From contig NZ_JBMIRR010000023.1 in the NCBI RefSeq assembly GCF_049195245.1, positions 62,001 to 126,000 on the forward strand: a stretch of DNA of 64,000 nt. The letters run 5' to 3'. Positions 52,691 to 59,945 of this stretch are shown here, one piece after another. Every line of letters begins with the position of its first letter. The stretch's first letter is position 1. The stretch comes from Arenimonas sp049195245 (GTDB taxonomy: Bacteria > Pseudomonadota > Gammaproteobacteria > Xanthomonadales > Xanthomonadaceae). Position numbers and translations under genes: made by a program. The notes beneath the pieces were generated by a model that was given only the letters and a program-made list of their open reading frames with translations, searched no databases and was not told the origin of the DNA.

Positions 52691-54250
52691 TCAGGGCGCG
52701 TGGATATCGTGGCTGAGGATGCGGCCGACCCGGCGCACCGCCGCCTGGACATCCTCGCGGGCTTCCAGGGTGCGCCAGTTCTCGTTGCTCAGGCGATCAC
52801 CCGGAAGTTCCGTGCCTCCGCGGAAATCCTGCAGGCTCGCCAGGGTGTTGGCGCGCGTACGCGGTGATTCCAGCTGTGCGATCAGCGTGGCGGCGGCGCC
52901 CTCCAGCTGGCCGGCCATGACCAGCGCTTCCAGGTAGATCGCCTCCGAATCGGACCGGTGGCTGCGGATGTAGTCCAGCGCCTGGGCGGCCGCGCGCGCG
53001 TCCCCCGATTGCGTCGCCGCGCACAGTCGCGCCGATGCCTGGACCATCTTTCCATAGGGGCTGGCGCCCGCGGACAGCGCCGCCAGCGTGGCCAGGGTAT
53101 CGTCGGGCCGGTCCAGGCTACAGTAGAAGTGCGCCAGGTTGAGGATCTGGCTGACGTTGCCGTTGCCCTGTTCATCGAGCTGGCTGGCGGCCTTCATCTC
53201 GGCGAGCGCTTCGTCGGTCCGCTCGAGCCGGCGCAGGGCGTTGGACCGGAGGTCGAGCATCCAGACCAGTTGGTCCATGTCCCGGTAGGGCGGGTTGTCG
53301 CTGTCGGCCGCTGCGATTTCGCTGCGGACCTGGTCCGACAGCGCCACCACGTCCTCGAACTCGCCGATCACCATCATGGCGTTGCCCATCGCCGTCAGGA
53401 TGCCCAGGCGCTGGGGGTCGAGGATCGCCTGCAGCCTCAGGTCGGTCACCGCGTCCGCGGCCGCGCGTTCCACGTCGAACTGCGGCGCGGCCGGATCCAC
53501 GATCGCATCAAAACGCTTGTCGGCCAGCAGCTTCACCAGTTCAGCGGGCTGGGTGATGCGCGCGATCGCTGCCCGTGCACCGGCCTCGTCACCCGAATTG
53601 ATGCGCACCAGGGCCAGTTCGAACCAGAAATAGCTGGCTCCGCCCAGGGCCGTGCGCTTCCAGTCGGCGTCGAACAGCGCCTGCAGCAGCCCGGTGCGGG
53701 AGCGGGCGTGGCGGTCCAGATCAAGCGAATTCATGACGTACCAGAAGTGGTTGTCGTCGAGGTTGTCCAGCAGCTGCGGCCACTTGCGCGCGAAGCTGGC
53801 CAGATCGTCCGCGGCGGCGTCGGGCTGCCCCCGCACCAGGGCCACGCGCGATCGCCAGTAGCGGACATCCGGATCAGTGTCGCCGATTGCCAGCGATAGC
53901 GAGAATTGCTCGCTGGCCTGGGCGTAGTCGCCCAGCTGCATCGCCAGCCAGCCGGCATCGCGATGAGCGATGTGGCGTTGCCCGGCATCCAGGCCGGCGA
54001 AACCGGGGTGGTCCAGTACGCGATGCACGGCGCGCAGGCTCTGGCGATGGTTGTCCTGGCCTGCAGTGGCGCGCCATTGCGCGACGAGGCCGTCGAGCGA
54101 GTCGGACGGCTGACCTTTCACGGTGGGCGAAAAGTGGGACCGCGCCTTGGTTCCGAGGGCTGGCGTCGATGCCGTGGACGCCTGCAGCGCCATAAAAATA
54201 ACCAGTGCGGCGGCGACCAGCACGGGCCGCGCGCGCAACGGATTAGACAT
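52691..54250 (-). CDS. Secreted TPR-repeat protein
   Basis: The 519-residue protein has an N-terminal signal or anchor (ARPVLVAAALVIFMALQAS). Several degenerate tetratricopeptide-like helical repeats follow (for example GWLAMQLGDYAQASEQFSLSLAIGD and LRRLERTDEALAEMKAASQLDEQGNG). No catalytic motif is visible, so it probably acts as a periplasmic scaffold. The ATG at 54250 is chosen because upstream codons are the antisense of rtcB. GGAGCGTTCC precedes the ATG. Confidence 0.78.
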   Translation of the reverse strand: MSNPLRARPVLVAAALVIFMALQASTASTPALGTKARSHFSPTVKGQPSDSLDGLVAQWRATAGQDNHRQSLRAVHRVLDHPGFAGLDAGQRHIAHRDAGWLAMQLGDYAQASEQFSLSLAIGDTDPDVRYWRSRVALVRGQPDAAADDLASFARKWPQLLDNLDDNHFWYVMNSLDLDRHARSRTGLLQALFDADWKRTALGGASYFWFELALVRINSGDEAGARAAIARITQPAELVKLLADKRFDAIVDPAAPQFDVERAAADAVTDLRLQAILDPQRLGILTAMGNAMMVIGEFEDVVALSDQVRSEIAAADSDNPPYRDMDQLVWMLDLRSNALRRLERTDEALAEMKAASQLDEQGNGNVSQILNLAHFYCSLDRPDDTLATLAALSAGASPYGKMVQASARLCAATQSGDARAAAQALDYIRSHRSDSEAIYLEALVMAGQLEGAAATLIAQLESPRTRANTLASLQDFRGGTELPGDRLSNENWRTLEAREDVQAAVRRVGRILSHDIHAP

Positions 54251-54314
54251 GGAACGCTCCTGCCGGAAGGGGTCGCGGATAGTAGTACGTGGTCCTGCCG
54301 ATTTTGGCCACTGC

Positions 54315-54340
54315 AAAAGGCCGCCCCTTGCGGGGCGGCC
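54315..54340 (-). terminator. Rho-independent terminator of slipin-rtcB
   Basis: On the minus strand GGCCGCCCC, loop GCAA, GGGGCGGCC is followed by TTTT: a 9-bp GC stem starting 9 nt after the rtcB stop. Confidence 0.88.
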
Positions 54341-54348
54341 GTCACGTT

Positions 54349-55569
54349 TCAGCCCTTGATGCACACCACCTGCCGCAGCGTGTGCACCACCTCCACCAGG
54401 TCCGCCTGCGCGGCCATCACCGCATCGATGGACTTGTAGGCGGCCGGCGACTCGTCCACCACGCCGGCATCCTTCCGGCACTCGACATGGGCGGTGGCGT
54501 CCCGGTGCTGCTTGAGCGTGATCTGCTGCCGGGCCTGGGTCCGGCTCATCACCCGGCCCGCGCCGTGGCTGCAGCTGTGGAAGCTGTCGGCATTGCCCTT
54601 GCCCCGCACGATGTAGCTGCACGTGCCCATGCTGCCCGGGATGATGCCCAGCTCGCCCTGCCGCGCGCTGACCGCGCCCTTCCGGGTCACCAGCAGCTCC
54701 TGCCCGAAGTGCGATTCCTTCTGCACGTAGTTGTGGTGGCAGTTCACGGCCATCGCGTCGAGCTGGAACTTCGGCAGCGTCTGCCGCAGGTCGTGCAGCA
54801 CCCGCGCCATCATCGCCTCCCGGTTGTGCCGGGCGTAGTCCTGCGCCCAGGACACGGCCTGCACGTAGTCGTCGAACAGCGGCTCGCCTTCCAGGAAGAA
54901 GGCCAGGTCCAGGTCGGGCACGTGGAAGCCCAGTACCCGCCGCTCCAGCGCCCGCCGCGCCTGCTCGATGAAGTAGGTGCCGATCAGGTTGCCGGTGCCC
55001 CGCGAGCCCGAGTGCAGCATCACCCACACCTGCCCGGCCTCGTCGAGGCAGAGTTCGATGAAGTGGTTGCCGCCGCCCAGCGTGCCCAGCTGCCGGTCCA
55101 GCTTGTCGGGCCGGATCTTCGGGTGCTTCTGCCGGATGTCGGCCAGCCGCGCCTCCAGGCCCGAGCCCACCAGCCGCGTGCCGACGCTGTCGGGAATCTT
55201 GTGGTGTTCGCCGCCCCGGCCGTTGCCGACCGGGATGCACCGCTCGATCGAGGACCGGATCCGGGCCAGGTCGTCGGGCAGTTGATCGGCCCGCAGCGTG
55301 GTCCGCACCGCGGCCATGCCGCAGCCGATGTCCACGCCCACCGCGGCCGGGATGATGGCGCCCCGGGTCGGGATCACCGAGCCCACGGTGGCGCCCTTGC
55401 CCAGGTGCACGTCGGGCATCACGGCCACCCACGGGCCCACGTAGGGGATCGCGGTGATGTTCTGCAGCTGCCGGTGGGCCTGTTCCTCCAGCGGCACGCC
55501 CCGCACCCAGCCCTTGATCGGCGTGGTGCTGCCCTCGGCGTGCAGGAGTTCAAATCCTTGCGTACTCAT
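54349..55569 (-). CDS. rtcB: RNA-splicing ligase RtcB
   Basis: This 406-residue GTP- and Mn-dependent ligase joins 2',3'-cyclic phosphate or 3'-phosphate ends to 5'-OH RNA ends, repairing cleaved tRNA and rRNA. Motifs: MPDVHLGKGATVGSV, VGVDIGCGM with the metal Asp and Cys, GGGNHFIE, MLHSGSRGTG, NCHHNYVQ, and SCSHGAGRVMSR with the guanylated His. The start has AAGGA 8 nt upstream. It follows slipin by 57 nt and ends at a strong terminator. All 32 arginines are encoded by CGG, unlike slipin upstream (CGC/CGT where read); other amino acids show ordinary GC-rich codon choice. No rtcA or rtcR gene is in the window. Confidence 0.97.
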   Translation of the reverse strand: MSTQGFELLHAEGSTTPIKGWVRGVPLEEQAHRQLQNITAIPYVGPWVAVMPDVHLGKGATVGSVIPTRGAIIPAAVGVDIGCGMAAVRTTLRADQLPDDLARIRSSIERCIPVGNGRGGEHHKIPDSVGTRLVGSGLEARLADIRQKHPKIRPDKLDRQLGTLGGGNHFIELCLDEAGQVWVMLHSGSRGTGNLIGTYFIEQARRALERRVLGFHVPDLDLAFFLEGEPLFDDYVQAVSWAQDYARHNREAMMARVLHDLRQTLPKFQLDAMAVNCHHNYVQKESHFGQELLVTRKGAVSARQGELGIIPGSMGTCSYIVRGKGNADSFHSCSHGAGRVMSRTQARQQITLKQHRDATAHVECRKDAGVVDESPAAYKSIDAVMAAQADLVEVVHTLRQVVCIKG

Positions 55570-55626
55570 GGGTCCATTCCTTGGGTAGAAAATCCGGATG
55601 CCGGCGTCCCTGCCGGCACCCGGAGC

Positions 55627-56745
55627 TTACTGCTTGATCTTCACCAGCTGGTTCAGCAGGCCATCCAGGCCGCCGAACACGGTGAGCTTGTCGATCTTCT
55701 CGGTCACCTTCTCCAGCGCTTCGAGTTCCTTCAGGCGCATGAGCGTGGGGCTCTCCTCCACCAGGCGCGCGGTGTTGAGCAGGGAACGCGTGGCGTTCGC
55801 CTCCTCGCGACGACGGATCACGTTGGCCTGGGCCGACTTCTCCGCCTGCACCACCCCGTTGAGGATGTCCTTCATCTCACCGGGCAGGATCACGTCCTTG
55901 ACGCCGACGCCGAGCAGCTCGATGCCGATGCCGCCCAGCTGGCCACGCACGTACGCGAAGATGTCCGCGTCCAGCGAGGCCTTGTCGCCCAGCAGTTCGT
56001 CCAGCGTCTTGGCGGAAACCGCCTTGCGCAGGCCGTACTGCAGTTCGCGGTAGACGAAGTCGGCGTACTTGGCCACCCGGGTACGCGCCGCGACCGGATC
56101 GGTGACGCGCAGGCTGGCGGCCAGGTTGACGCGCAGCGAGACCTTGTCGCGGGTCAGCAGTTCCTGGCCCGAGACCTCCATCGACTGCACGCGCAGGTCG
56201 ATCACTTCCGCGGTGACGTTCTTGCGGAAGTTCCAGTACGCGACCGCGCCGGGACCGAGCACCTGCACCAGCTTGCCGTCCACGAACACCAGGCCCGCCG
56301 ATTCCGCCGGCACCGTCACCGCGACCGCCAGCTTGTCGATCAGGTTGAGCTGGCGCAGGCGGTGCACGATCTCGGGCGCAAGCTCGAGCGGGCCCGACAG
56401 CGCGACGCGCTGCACGACCACCTCGGCCAGGCCCTTCCAGTACAGCTTGCGCGCACCGGGCTGCAGCACGTCCACCAGCTTGCCGTGCTTGTAGACCAGG
56501 CCCGCTTCCTGCATGTCCAGGTTCACCAGCTGGAAGTGTTCGTCCAGCGATGCGCCCAGCGACTGCACCAGCGAATCGGTGTCGGAACCGGTGTACTCGG
56601 CGGTGGTGATGTCGTGCATCACCACCTTGCGGCTCCAGCCGCGCAGGCGGTGCACGCCCGGCGACAGCACGCGCTCGAGACGACGGTCCTTGTAGACCAG
56701 GGCGCGCTCGGCGTCACCGACCACGACCTTGTGGAACATCAACAT
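55627..56745 (-). CDS. Slipin (SPFH/stomatin family) protein
   Basis: The 372-residue SPFH/band-7 protein starts LMFHKVVVGDAERALVYKD. Two related N-terminal modules (YKDRRLERVLSPGVHRL, YKHGKLVDVLQPGARKL; a third variant is FVDGKLVQVLGPGAVAY) lead into the SPFH domain (SLRVNLAASLRVTDP). A C-terminal coiled-coil follows (VVQAEKSAQANVIRRREEANATRSL). It has no clear transmembrane start, so it is probably a soluble or peripherally bound scaffold. AAAGGAGAAAG gives a strong ribosome-binding site. It precedes rtcB in one transcript. Its arginine codons, where read, are CGC or CGT. Confidence 0.9.
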   Translation of the reverse strand: MLMFHKVVVGDAERALVYKDRRLERVLSPGVHRLRGWSRKVVMHDITTAEYTGSDTDSLVQSLGASLDEHFQLVNLDMQEAGLVYKHGKLVDVLQPGARKLYWKGLAEVVVQRVALSGPLELAPEIVHRLRQLNLIDKLAVAVTVPAESAGLVFVDGKLVQVLGPGAVAYWNFRKNVTAEVIDLRVQSMEVSGQELLTRDKVSLRVNLAASLRVTDPVAARTRVAKYADFVYRELQYGLRKAVSAKTLDELLGDKASLDADIFAYVRGQLGGIGIELLGVGVKDVILPGEMKDILNGVVQAEKSAQANVIRRREEANATRSLLNTARLVEESPTLMRLKELEALEKVTEKIDKLTVFGGLDGLLNQLVKIKQ

Positions 56746-57075
56746 GGCTTTCTCCTTTGTCTGTTGACGGGTGACCCGGAGGCGTGGCGCCTCACGCCGG
56801 CGGGTCGTCCGGGCGTGCTGCGTGGGGCCGGCTGGCCCGCGAAAAGGTGGGAACGCCCCTGGCGTTGGCACGCGCGGGGCGGCGGCGGGCGCGTGGGTGC
56901 GAAGGCGTACCGGCGACGTCCGCGCAATCCATGCAGGCAAGGCGCGGTCGGCACGGCGACGACTCCGGTCCCTGGCGGCGACCGCCACCCGGCGCGGGTG
57001 GCGCTGCCTGTCCGCAGCCACGGCGTCGATGCACTGACGGTCGCGGCGCGGGAAGGCGCGGGGCGTTCCCGGGTG
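56746..57075 (-). other. Untranslated leader between tRNA-like elements and slipin
   Basis: About 330 bases separate the structured RNA elements from the slipin start. Very GC-rich open frames exist on both strands, but none has coding character or a ribosome-binding site. Only the Shine-Dalgarno just before 56745 is clear. A weak sigma-54-like spacing on the plus strand at 56867 points the wrong way. Confidence 0.5.
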
Positions 57076-57115
57076 GGGACTTTCGTCCCGGGTGGTGCAC
57101 TGCGTTACAGGCAGT
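57076..57115 (-). ncRNA. Two hairpins downstream of tRNA-like elements
   Basis: On the minus strand, ACTGC-CTGTAAC-GCAGT (57115-57099) is a 5-bp stem with a 7-nt loop, the geometry of an anticodon arm. It begins right after tRNA-like element B. GGGAC-GAAA-GTCCC (57089-57076) follows with a GNRA-type loop. They look like part of the same structured RNA. Confidence 0.5.
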
Positions 57116-57186
57116 TATTGGAGCGGGATTCGAACCCGCTACTCCCAGTATCTGGACTGGTGCTCTACCCGATGAGCTATCCAATG
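57116..57186 (-). ncRNA. tRNA-like element B
   Basis: A cloverleaf can be drawn on the minus strand. The acceptor has 6 bp (ATTGGA/TCCAAT). The D arm is GCTC/GAGC with an 8-nt loop containing GGG. The anticodon stem is CCAGT/ACTGG with a 6-nt loop CCAGAT, followed by a 5-nt variable loop. The T arm is GCGGG/CCCGC with canonical loop TTCGAAT. The anticodon loop is one base short and no CCA follows, so it is not a normal tRNA gene. It abuts element A directly and lies upstream of slipin-rtcB on the same strand. Confidence 0.72.
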
Positions 57187-57255
57187 GCGTGCCGGAGTTG
57201 AACCGGCGACCGGGCGACGTGAATCGCCTGCTCTCCCTGGCTGAGCTAACGCCTC
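57184..57255 (-). ncRNA. tRNA-like element A
   Basis: This is a second cloverleaf on the minus strand. The acceptor has 5 good pairs (GGCGT/ACGCC) plus a G-U and an A-A mismatch if extended to 7. The D arm is GCTC/GAGC with a 9-nt loop. The anticodon stem is GGCGA/TCGCC with a 6-nt loop TTCACG, then a 5-nt variable loop. The T arm is GCCGG/CCGGC with loop TTCAACT. As in element B, the anticodon loop has 6 rather than 7 bases. The T arm and D arm are well preserved, which argues against simple decay. Confidence 0.72.
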
Positions 57256-57361
57256 GTGAAGCATCCCGTCGCCATCCCCGGCATACGCCACGGCAGCGCC
57301 GCGCGCACCGGACGGGCCTGTGAACCCGTACCGCTGTGGATGGTTCCGGAAGACGCTTCGT

Positions 57362-57387
57362 ATTGCCGCCGGTCTCCCGGCGGCAAT
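57362..57387 (-). other. Long perfect hairpin in leader
   Basis: ATTGCCGCCGG and CCGGCGGCAAT form an 11-bp perfect stem with a GAGA loop on the minus strand. No T-run follows on either strand, so it is not a standard terminator. It lies between the attenuator-like structure and the tRNA-like elements. Confidence 0.65.
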
Positions 57388-57432
57388 GGGGGTGGCCTTG
57401 CGGCCGGATCCTTTGGCGAACGCACGAAAGAA

Positions 57433-57499
57433 AACGCCCCCGGGGTTTGGACCCGAGGGCGTTCGCGTGGCCTCGGGAGATCGGGGTGACCGATCTCCC
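57433..57499 (-). promoter_or_regulatory. Attenuator-like alternative hairpins
   Basis: On the minus strand four segments occur in order. Segment 1 is GGGAGATCGG (57499-57490). Segment 2 is CCGATCTCCC (57484-57475), continuing to GAGG at 57471. Segment 3 is AACGCCCTCGGG (57463-57452). Segment 4 is CCCGGGGGCGTT (57444-57433), followed by a TTTTCTTTC tract. Pairings 1:2 (10 bp), 2:3 (CCCGAGG/CCTCGGG, 7 bp) and 3:4 (12 bp with one G-U) are mutually exclusive in the pattern of an attenuator. At minimum, 3:4 is a terminator. Confidence 0.6.
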
Positions 57500-57510
57500 T
57501 GGAGTGGGGA

Positions 57511-57627
57511 TCAGCCTGGAAGGAACAGGTCCTGTGCCGCCGGCAGTCGTTCCGCGCGGACGCACGCATCCACACCGCGATAGCGCGGCGGAATGAAGGT
57601 GGCGATGTGCGAGTTGCGCGGGTTCAT
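57511..57627 (-). CDS. 38-residue small ORF, possible leader peptide
   Basis: The ORF begins NPRNSHIATFIPPRYRG and ends in LPAAQDLFLPG. It has its own promoter (57668-57695) and an AGGAA ribosome-binding site 8 nt before the ATG. Its stop lies 11 nt before the first segment of the attenuator-like structure. Five of 38 codons are arginine, all CGC or CGA, the class read by tRNA-Arg(ICG), in contrast to the CGG-only rtcB downstream. It may be a leader peptide for slipin-rtcB or an independent small protein. Confidence 0.5.
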   Translation of the reverse strand: MNPRNSHIATFIPPRYRGVDACVRAERLPAAQDLFLPG

Positions 57628-57667
57628 GGGGTCGGTTCCTGTTCGCCGGTCGTGGCGAAGGTTGCGC

Positions 57668-57695
57668 ACGATACGCTTCCTGGTTTTCCTGTCAA
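57668..57695 (-). promoter_or_regulatory. Sigma-70 promoter of the small ORF/leader
   Basis: On the minus strand, perfect TTGACA (57695-57690) and TATCGT (57673-57668) are separated by 16 nt, about 40 nt upstream of the small ORF start and just past the M56 gene stop. Confidence 0.6.
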
Positions 57696-57708
57696 GCACT
57701 TTCAGCAA

Positions 57709-59460
57709 TTATTTTTTCGCGGCGCCATCCACCGCGATCGCCTTGCCTTCGCGCAGGGCCTGGTCAATCAGTGCGTAGGTGCGACGCGAAGCCTGTTCGC
57801 TGAGCTTCTCCATCTGCGCGCCCAGCACGTCCATGCGTGCACCCAGCGGCTTCATCGGTTCACCCGCGCGCTCCATCTCGGCGCCCAGGGCATTGAGCGG
57901 TGCATGTAGCCGCTCCAGTTCTGCGGACTGCGCCTGCATCCGGTCCGACAGCCGCGACATCTGCGACGAGAGTTCGTCCATCTGCGACTGCAGTTGTTCG
58001 CGCTGCGTGTCGTTGTCGGCCGTGGCCATCTGCTCGGCCAGGGGTTCGATGCGTTCGCCCAGCTGCTCCATCTGCTTGCCCAGCCGATCCATCTCCGCCT
58101 CGATCGGCGCACTGCCGGCCGTCGCGTCTTCCATGCGCTTGCCGATGCCTTCCATGCGCTCGCCATGCACTTCCATCTGCGCACCCAGGGCTTCCATTTC
58201 CTTGCCTACCGGCTCGGTCGGCGCCCAGGCCTCGCGCGCCTGGGCCACGAGCGCGGCGTCGCGCACGACATAGGCGCGTCCGTCCCGGCGGAACCACAGG
58301 AACTGATCGCCATAACGGGCCCGCAGCGCAGGCACGTTCTTCACTTGGTCGTAGTCGGCGGAAAGGAAGCTGGGCCCGCTGTTGTCGGGACCCACGAGCA
58401 TGAACTCGCTGCCGTCGCGGCGCGTGTCTTCGACGCTGGCCGTTGCGACGGCCTGCGTGCGCGCCTCGGCCGGCGGCGTGCCCTGCGCAAACACCGACAC
58501 GCAGGCGACGCTGAGGCCCAGGATGGGAAGCGCCAGGCGCCAGTCGAGGGCGTGGCGACGGGGACGGACGAGGCGCTGGATGCGTGACATGAGGTTTCCT
58601 CCGTGGGCCGCGGGGGCCAGGTGTGGGGCGGGGGCGTTGAATTCCGACAGGTGGTCCAGAGCCCGCGCCAGGCGACGCGGATCACCCAGGGCGCGCGCGG
58701 CCAGGTCGTCGGCCACCAGCTCGCGCTCGATCCGGATCCGGCGCGACAGCCACCAGACCACGGGGTGGTAGAACAGCAGCGCTTCGATCGCACTCTGCGC
58801 CAGGTTCACCAGGTAGTCGTGCCGCTTGATGTGCGCCAGCTCGTGCGCGAGCAGTGCTTCCAGCAGGTCCGGCGGCATGCGCGCCAGCAGCGCGGCCGGC
58901 ACCAGCACCACGGGGCGGAACACGCGCGCGGCCATCGGGCCGTCGATGCCGTCCACCACCCGCAGTGCCACCTGCCGCGGCAGCGCGAAACGGGCGGCCA
59001 GCGCATCCAGCCGCGCCTGCCACGCGGGATCGCGCCGCCCGTTGCCGGGCCGGTCGGCGCGGGCGATCCAGGCCAGGCCCAGCGCCATGCGCAGCGCCAG
59101 CAGGGCGGCACCCAGCGACCACAGCGCCACGATCAGGGGCAGCTGCGCCTGCACGGGCTGGCGCCACTGCGACGGCAGGGCGGGCAGGGCGACGGCACCC
59201 GCCTTCGGGGAGCTCACGGTATCGGCACGCGACATCGCATCCGCGACGTCCGTGGGCGCAGCGCGGTCGCCGACAGCCACCATCGTCGCCACCGGCAGCA
59301 CCAGGCACAGGCCAAGCGCGGTGCAGGCAATCGCATAGCGAAGCTGAGGCGCGGCATTGCGCAGCAACATCAGCGCCAGCGCGGCCAGCGCGCCGACCAG
59401 CAGTCCCTGCCAGAGAAAATGCAGCAGCGCCCAACCGAGGGCGGATACGAGAGCGCTCAT
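57709..59460 (-). CDS. BlaR1-like M56 family metallopeptidase
   Basis: This 583-residue membrane peptidase has four transmembrane helices. The zinc motif HELAH (HELAHIKRHDYLVN) is followed by the third ligand in ELVADDLAA. It probably cleaves the BlaI-type repressor encoded upstream, whose stop overlaps its start by 4 nt. After about residue 330 the periplasmic part has a long methionine-rich heptad region (about 425-565: MEALGAQMEVHGERM and similar) predicted to form coiled-coil. It lacks a penicillin-binding domain, so the signal is not a beta-lactam by this route. Confidence 0.9.
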   Translation of the reverse strand: MSALVSALGWALLHFLWQGLLVGALAALALMLLRNAAPQLRYAIACTALGLCLVLPVATMVAVGDRAAPTDVADAMSRADTVSSPKAGAVALPALPSQWRQPVQAQLPLIVALWSLGAALLALRMALGLAWIARADRPGNGRRDPAWQARLDALAARFALPRQVALRVVDGIDGPMAARVFRPVVLVPAALLARMPPDLLEALLAHELAHIKRHDYLVNLAQSAIEALLFYHPVVWWLSRRIRIERELVADDLAARALGDPRRLARALDHLSEFNAPAPHLAPAAHGGNLMSRIQRLVRPRRHALDWRLALPILGLSVACVSVFAQGTPPAEARTQAVATASVEDTRRDGSEFMLVGPDNSGPSFLSADYDQVKNVPALRARYGDQFLWFRRDGRAYVVRDAALVAQAREAWAPTEPVGKEMEALGAQMEVHGERMEGIGKRMEDATAGSAPIEAEMDRLGKQMEQLGERIEPLAEQMATADNDTQREQLQSQMDELSSQMSRLSDRMQAQSAELERLHAPLNALGAEMERAGEPMKPLGARMDVLGAQMEKLSEQASRRTYALIDQALREGKAIAVDGAAKK

Positions 59461-59840
59461 GGCGCGTCTCCATCAAGCAGGCGGCGGATCTCGTCGCGTT
59501 CCTCCCGGCTGACATGGCCACGCAGCGCCGCCATCACCAGGTCCTTGCCCGAACCCGAGTAGGCCTTGTGGATCAGGTCGCGCAGCAGCCCGGTGCGCAG
59601 CGAGTCCTGCGGCTGCGCGGGTGCATACACGTGCGAGCGCTGACTCTCGTCGCGGACCAGCAGGCCCTTGGCGTGCATGATCTGCATCAGCCTCAGCACG
59701 GTGGCCTGGGCCAGGTCCGGGCGGTCCTTCTGCGCGGCTTCGTGCACCTGCTTCACGGTCGCGGAGCCCAGGGGCCAGATCAGGCGAAGCAGATCGAGTT
59801 CGGCGGCGGTGGGTTTGGGCAGGGGCGGCGACTTGGCCAT
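59457..59840 (-). CDS. BlaI/MecI/CopY-family repressor
   Basis: The 127-residue winged-helix repressor shows PTAAELDLLRLIWPLGSATVKQVHEAA, then LAQATVLRLMQIMHAKGLLVRDESQRSHVYAP and the dimerisation tail, as in BlaI/MecI. The ATG at 59840 is preferred (GGAA upstream, family length); a GTG at 59852 is in frame. It overlaps the M56 gene, giving the classical repressor-protease pair. Repeats just upstream (59885-59919) are likely operators. Confidence 0.92.
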   Translation of the reverse strand: MAKSPPLPKPTAAELDLLRLIWPLGSATVKQVHEAAQKDRPDLAQATVLRLMQIMHAKGLLVRDESQRSHVYAPAQPQDSLRTGLLRDLIHKAYSGSGKDLVMAALRGHVSREERDEIRRLLDGDAP

Positions 59841-59884
59841 CGGCAGTTCCACGGGAGAGGGCTGGGGCTAGCCTGCACCTTCCA

Positions 59885-59919
59885 GAACATTCTGTCTAGA
59901 ACATTTTTTCTGGACATTG
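59885..59919. promoter_or_regulatory. Direct-repeat operator candidate before blaI-like gene
   Basis: AGAACATT occurs at 59885-59892 and 59899-59906, and a variant TGGACATT at 59912-59919, so starts are 14 and 13 nt apart, in an AT-rich patch 45-80 nt upstream of the repressor start. It is a likely binding site for the repressor. Confidence 0.5.
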
Positions 59920-59945
59920 CCGCAGGGGGAGGAAGGGCTGCCCGC

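Noticed and set aside
56865..56880. Sigma-54-like GG-N10-GC on the plus strand
   Set aside because: It lacks the TT before GC and points away from slipin-rtcB with no gene downstream.
57116..57255. Two functional tRNA genes on the minus strand
   Set aside because: D and T arms are good, but both anticodon loops have 6 bases, acceptor stems are short or mismatched and no CCA follows. I call them tRNA-like elements instead.
57362..57387. Terminator
   Set aside because: The perfect 11-bp hairpin has no T-run on either strand, so it is listed only as a structural element.
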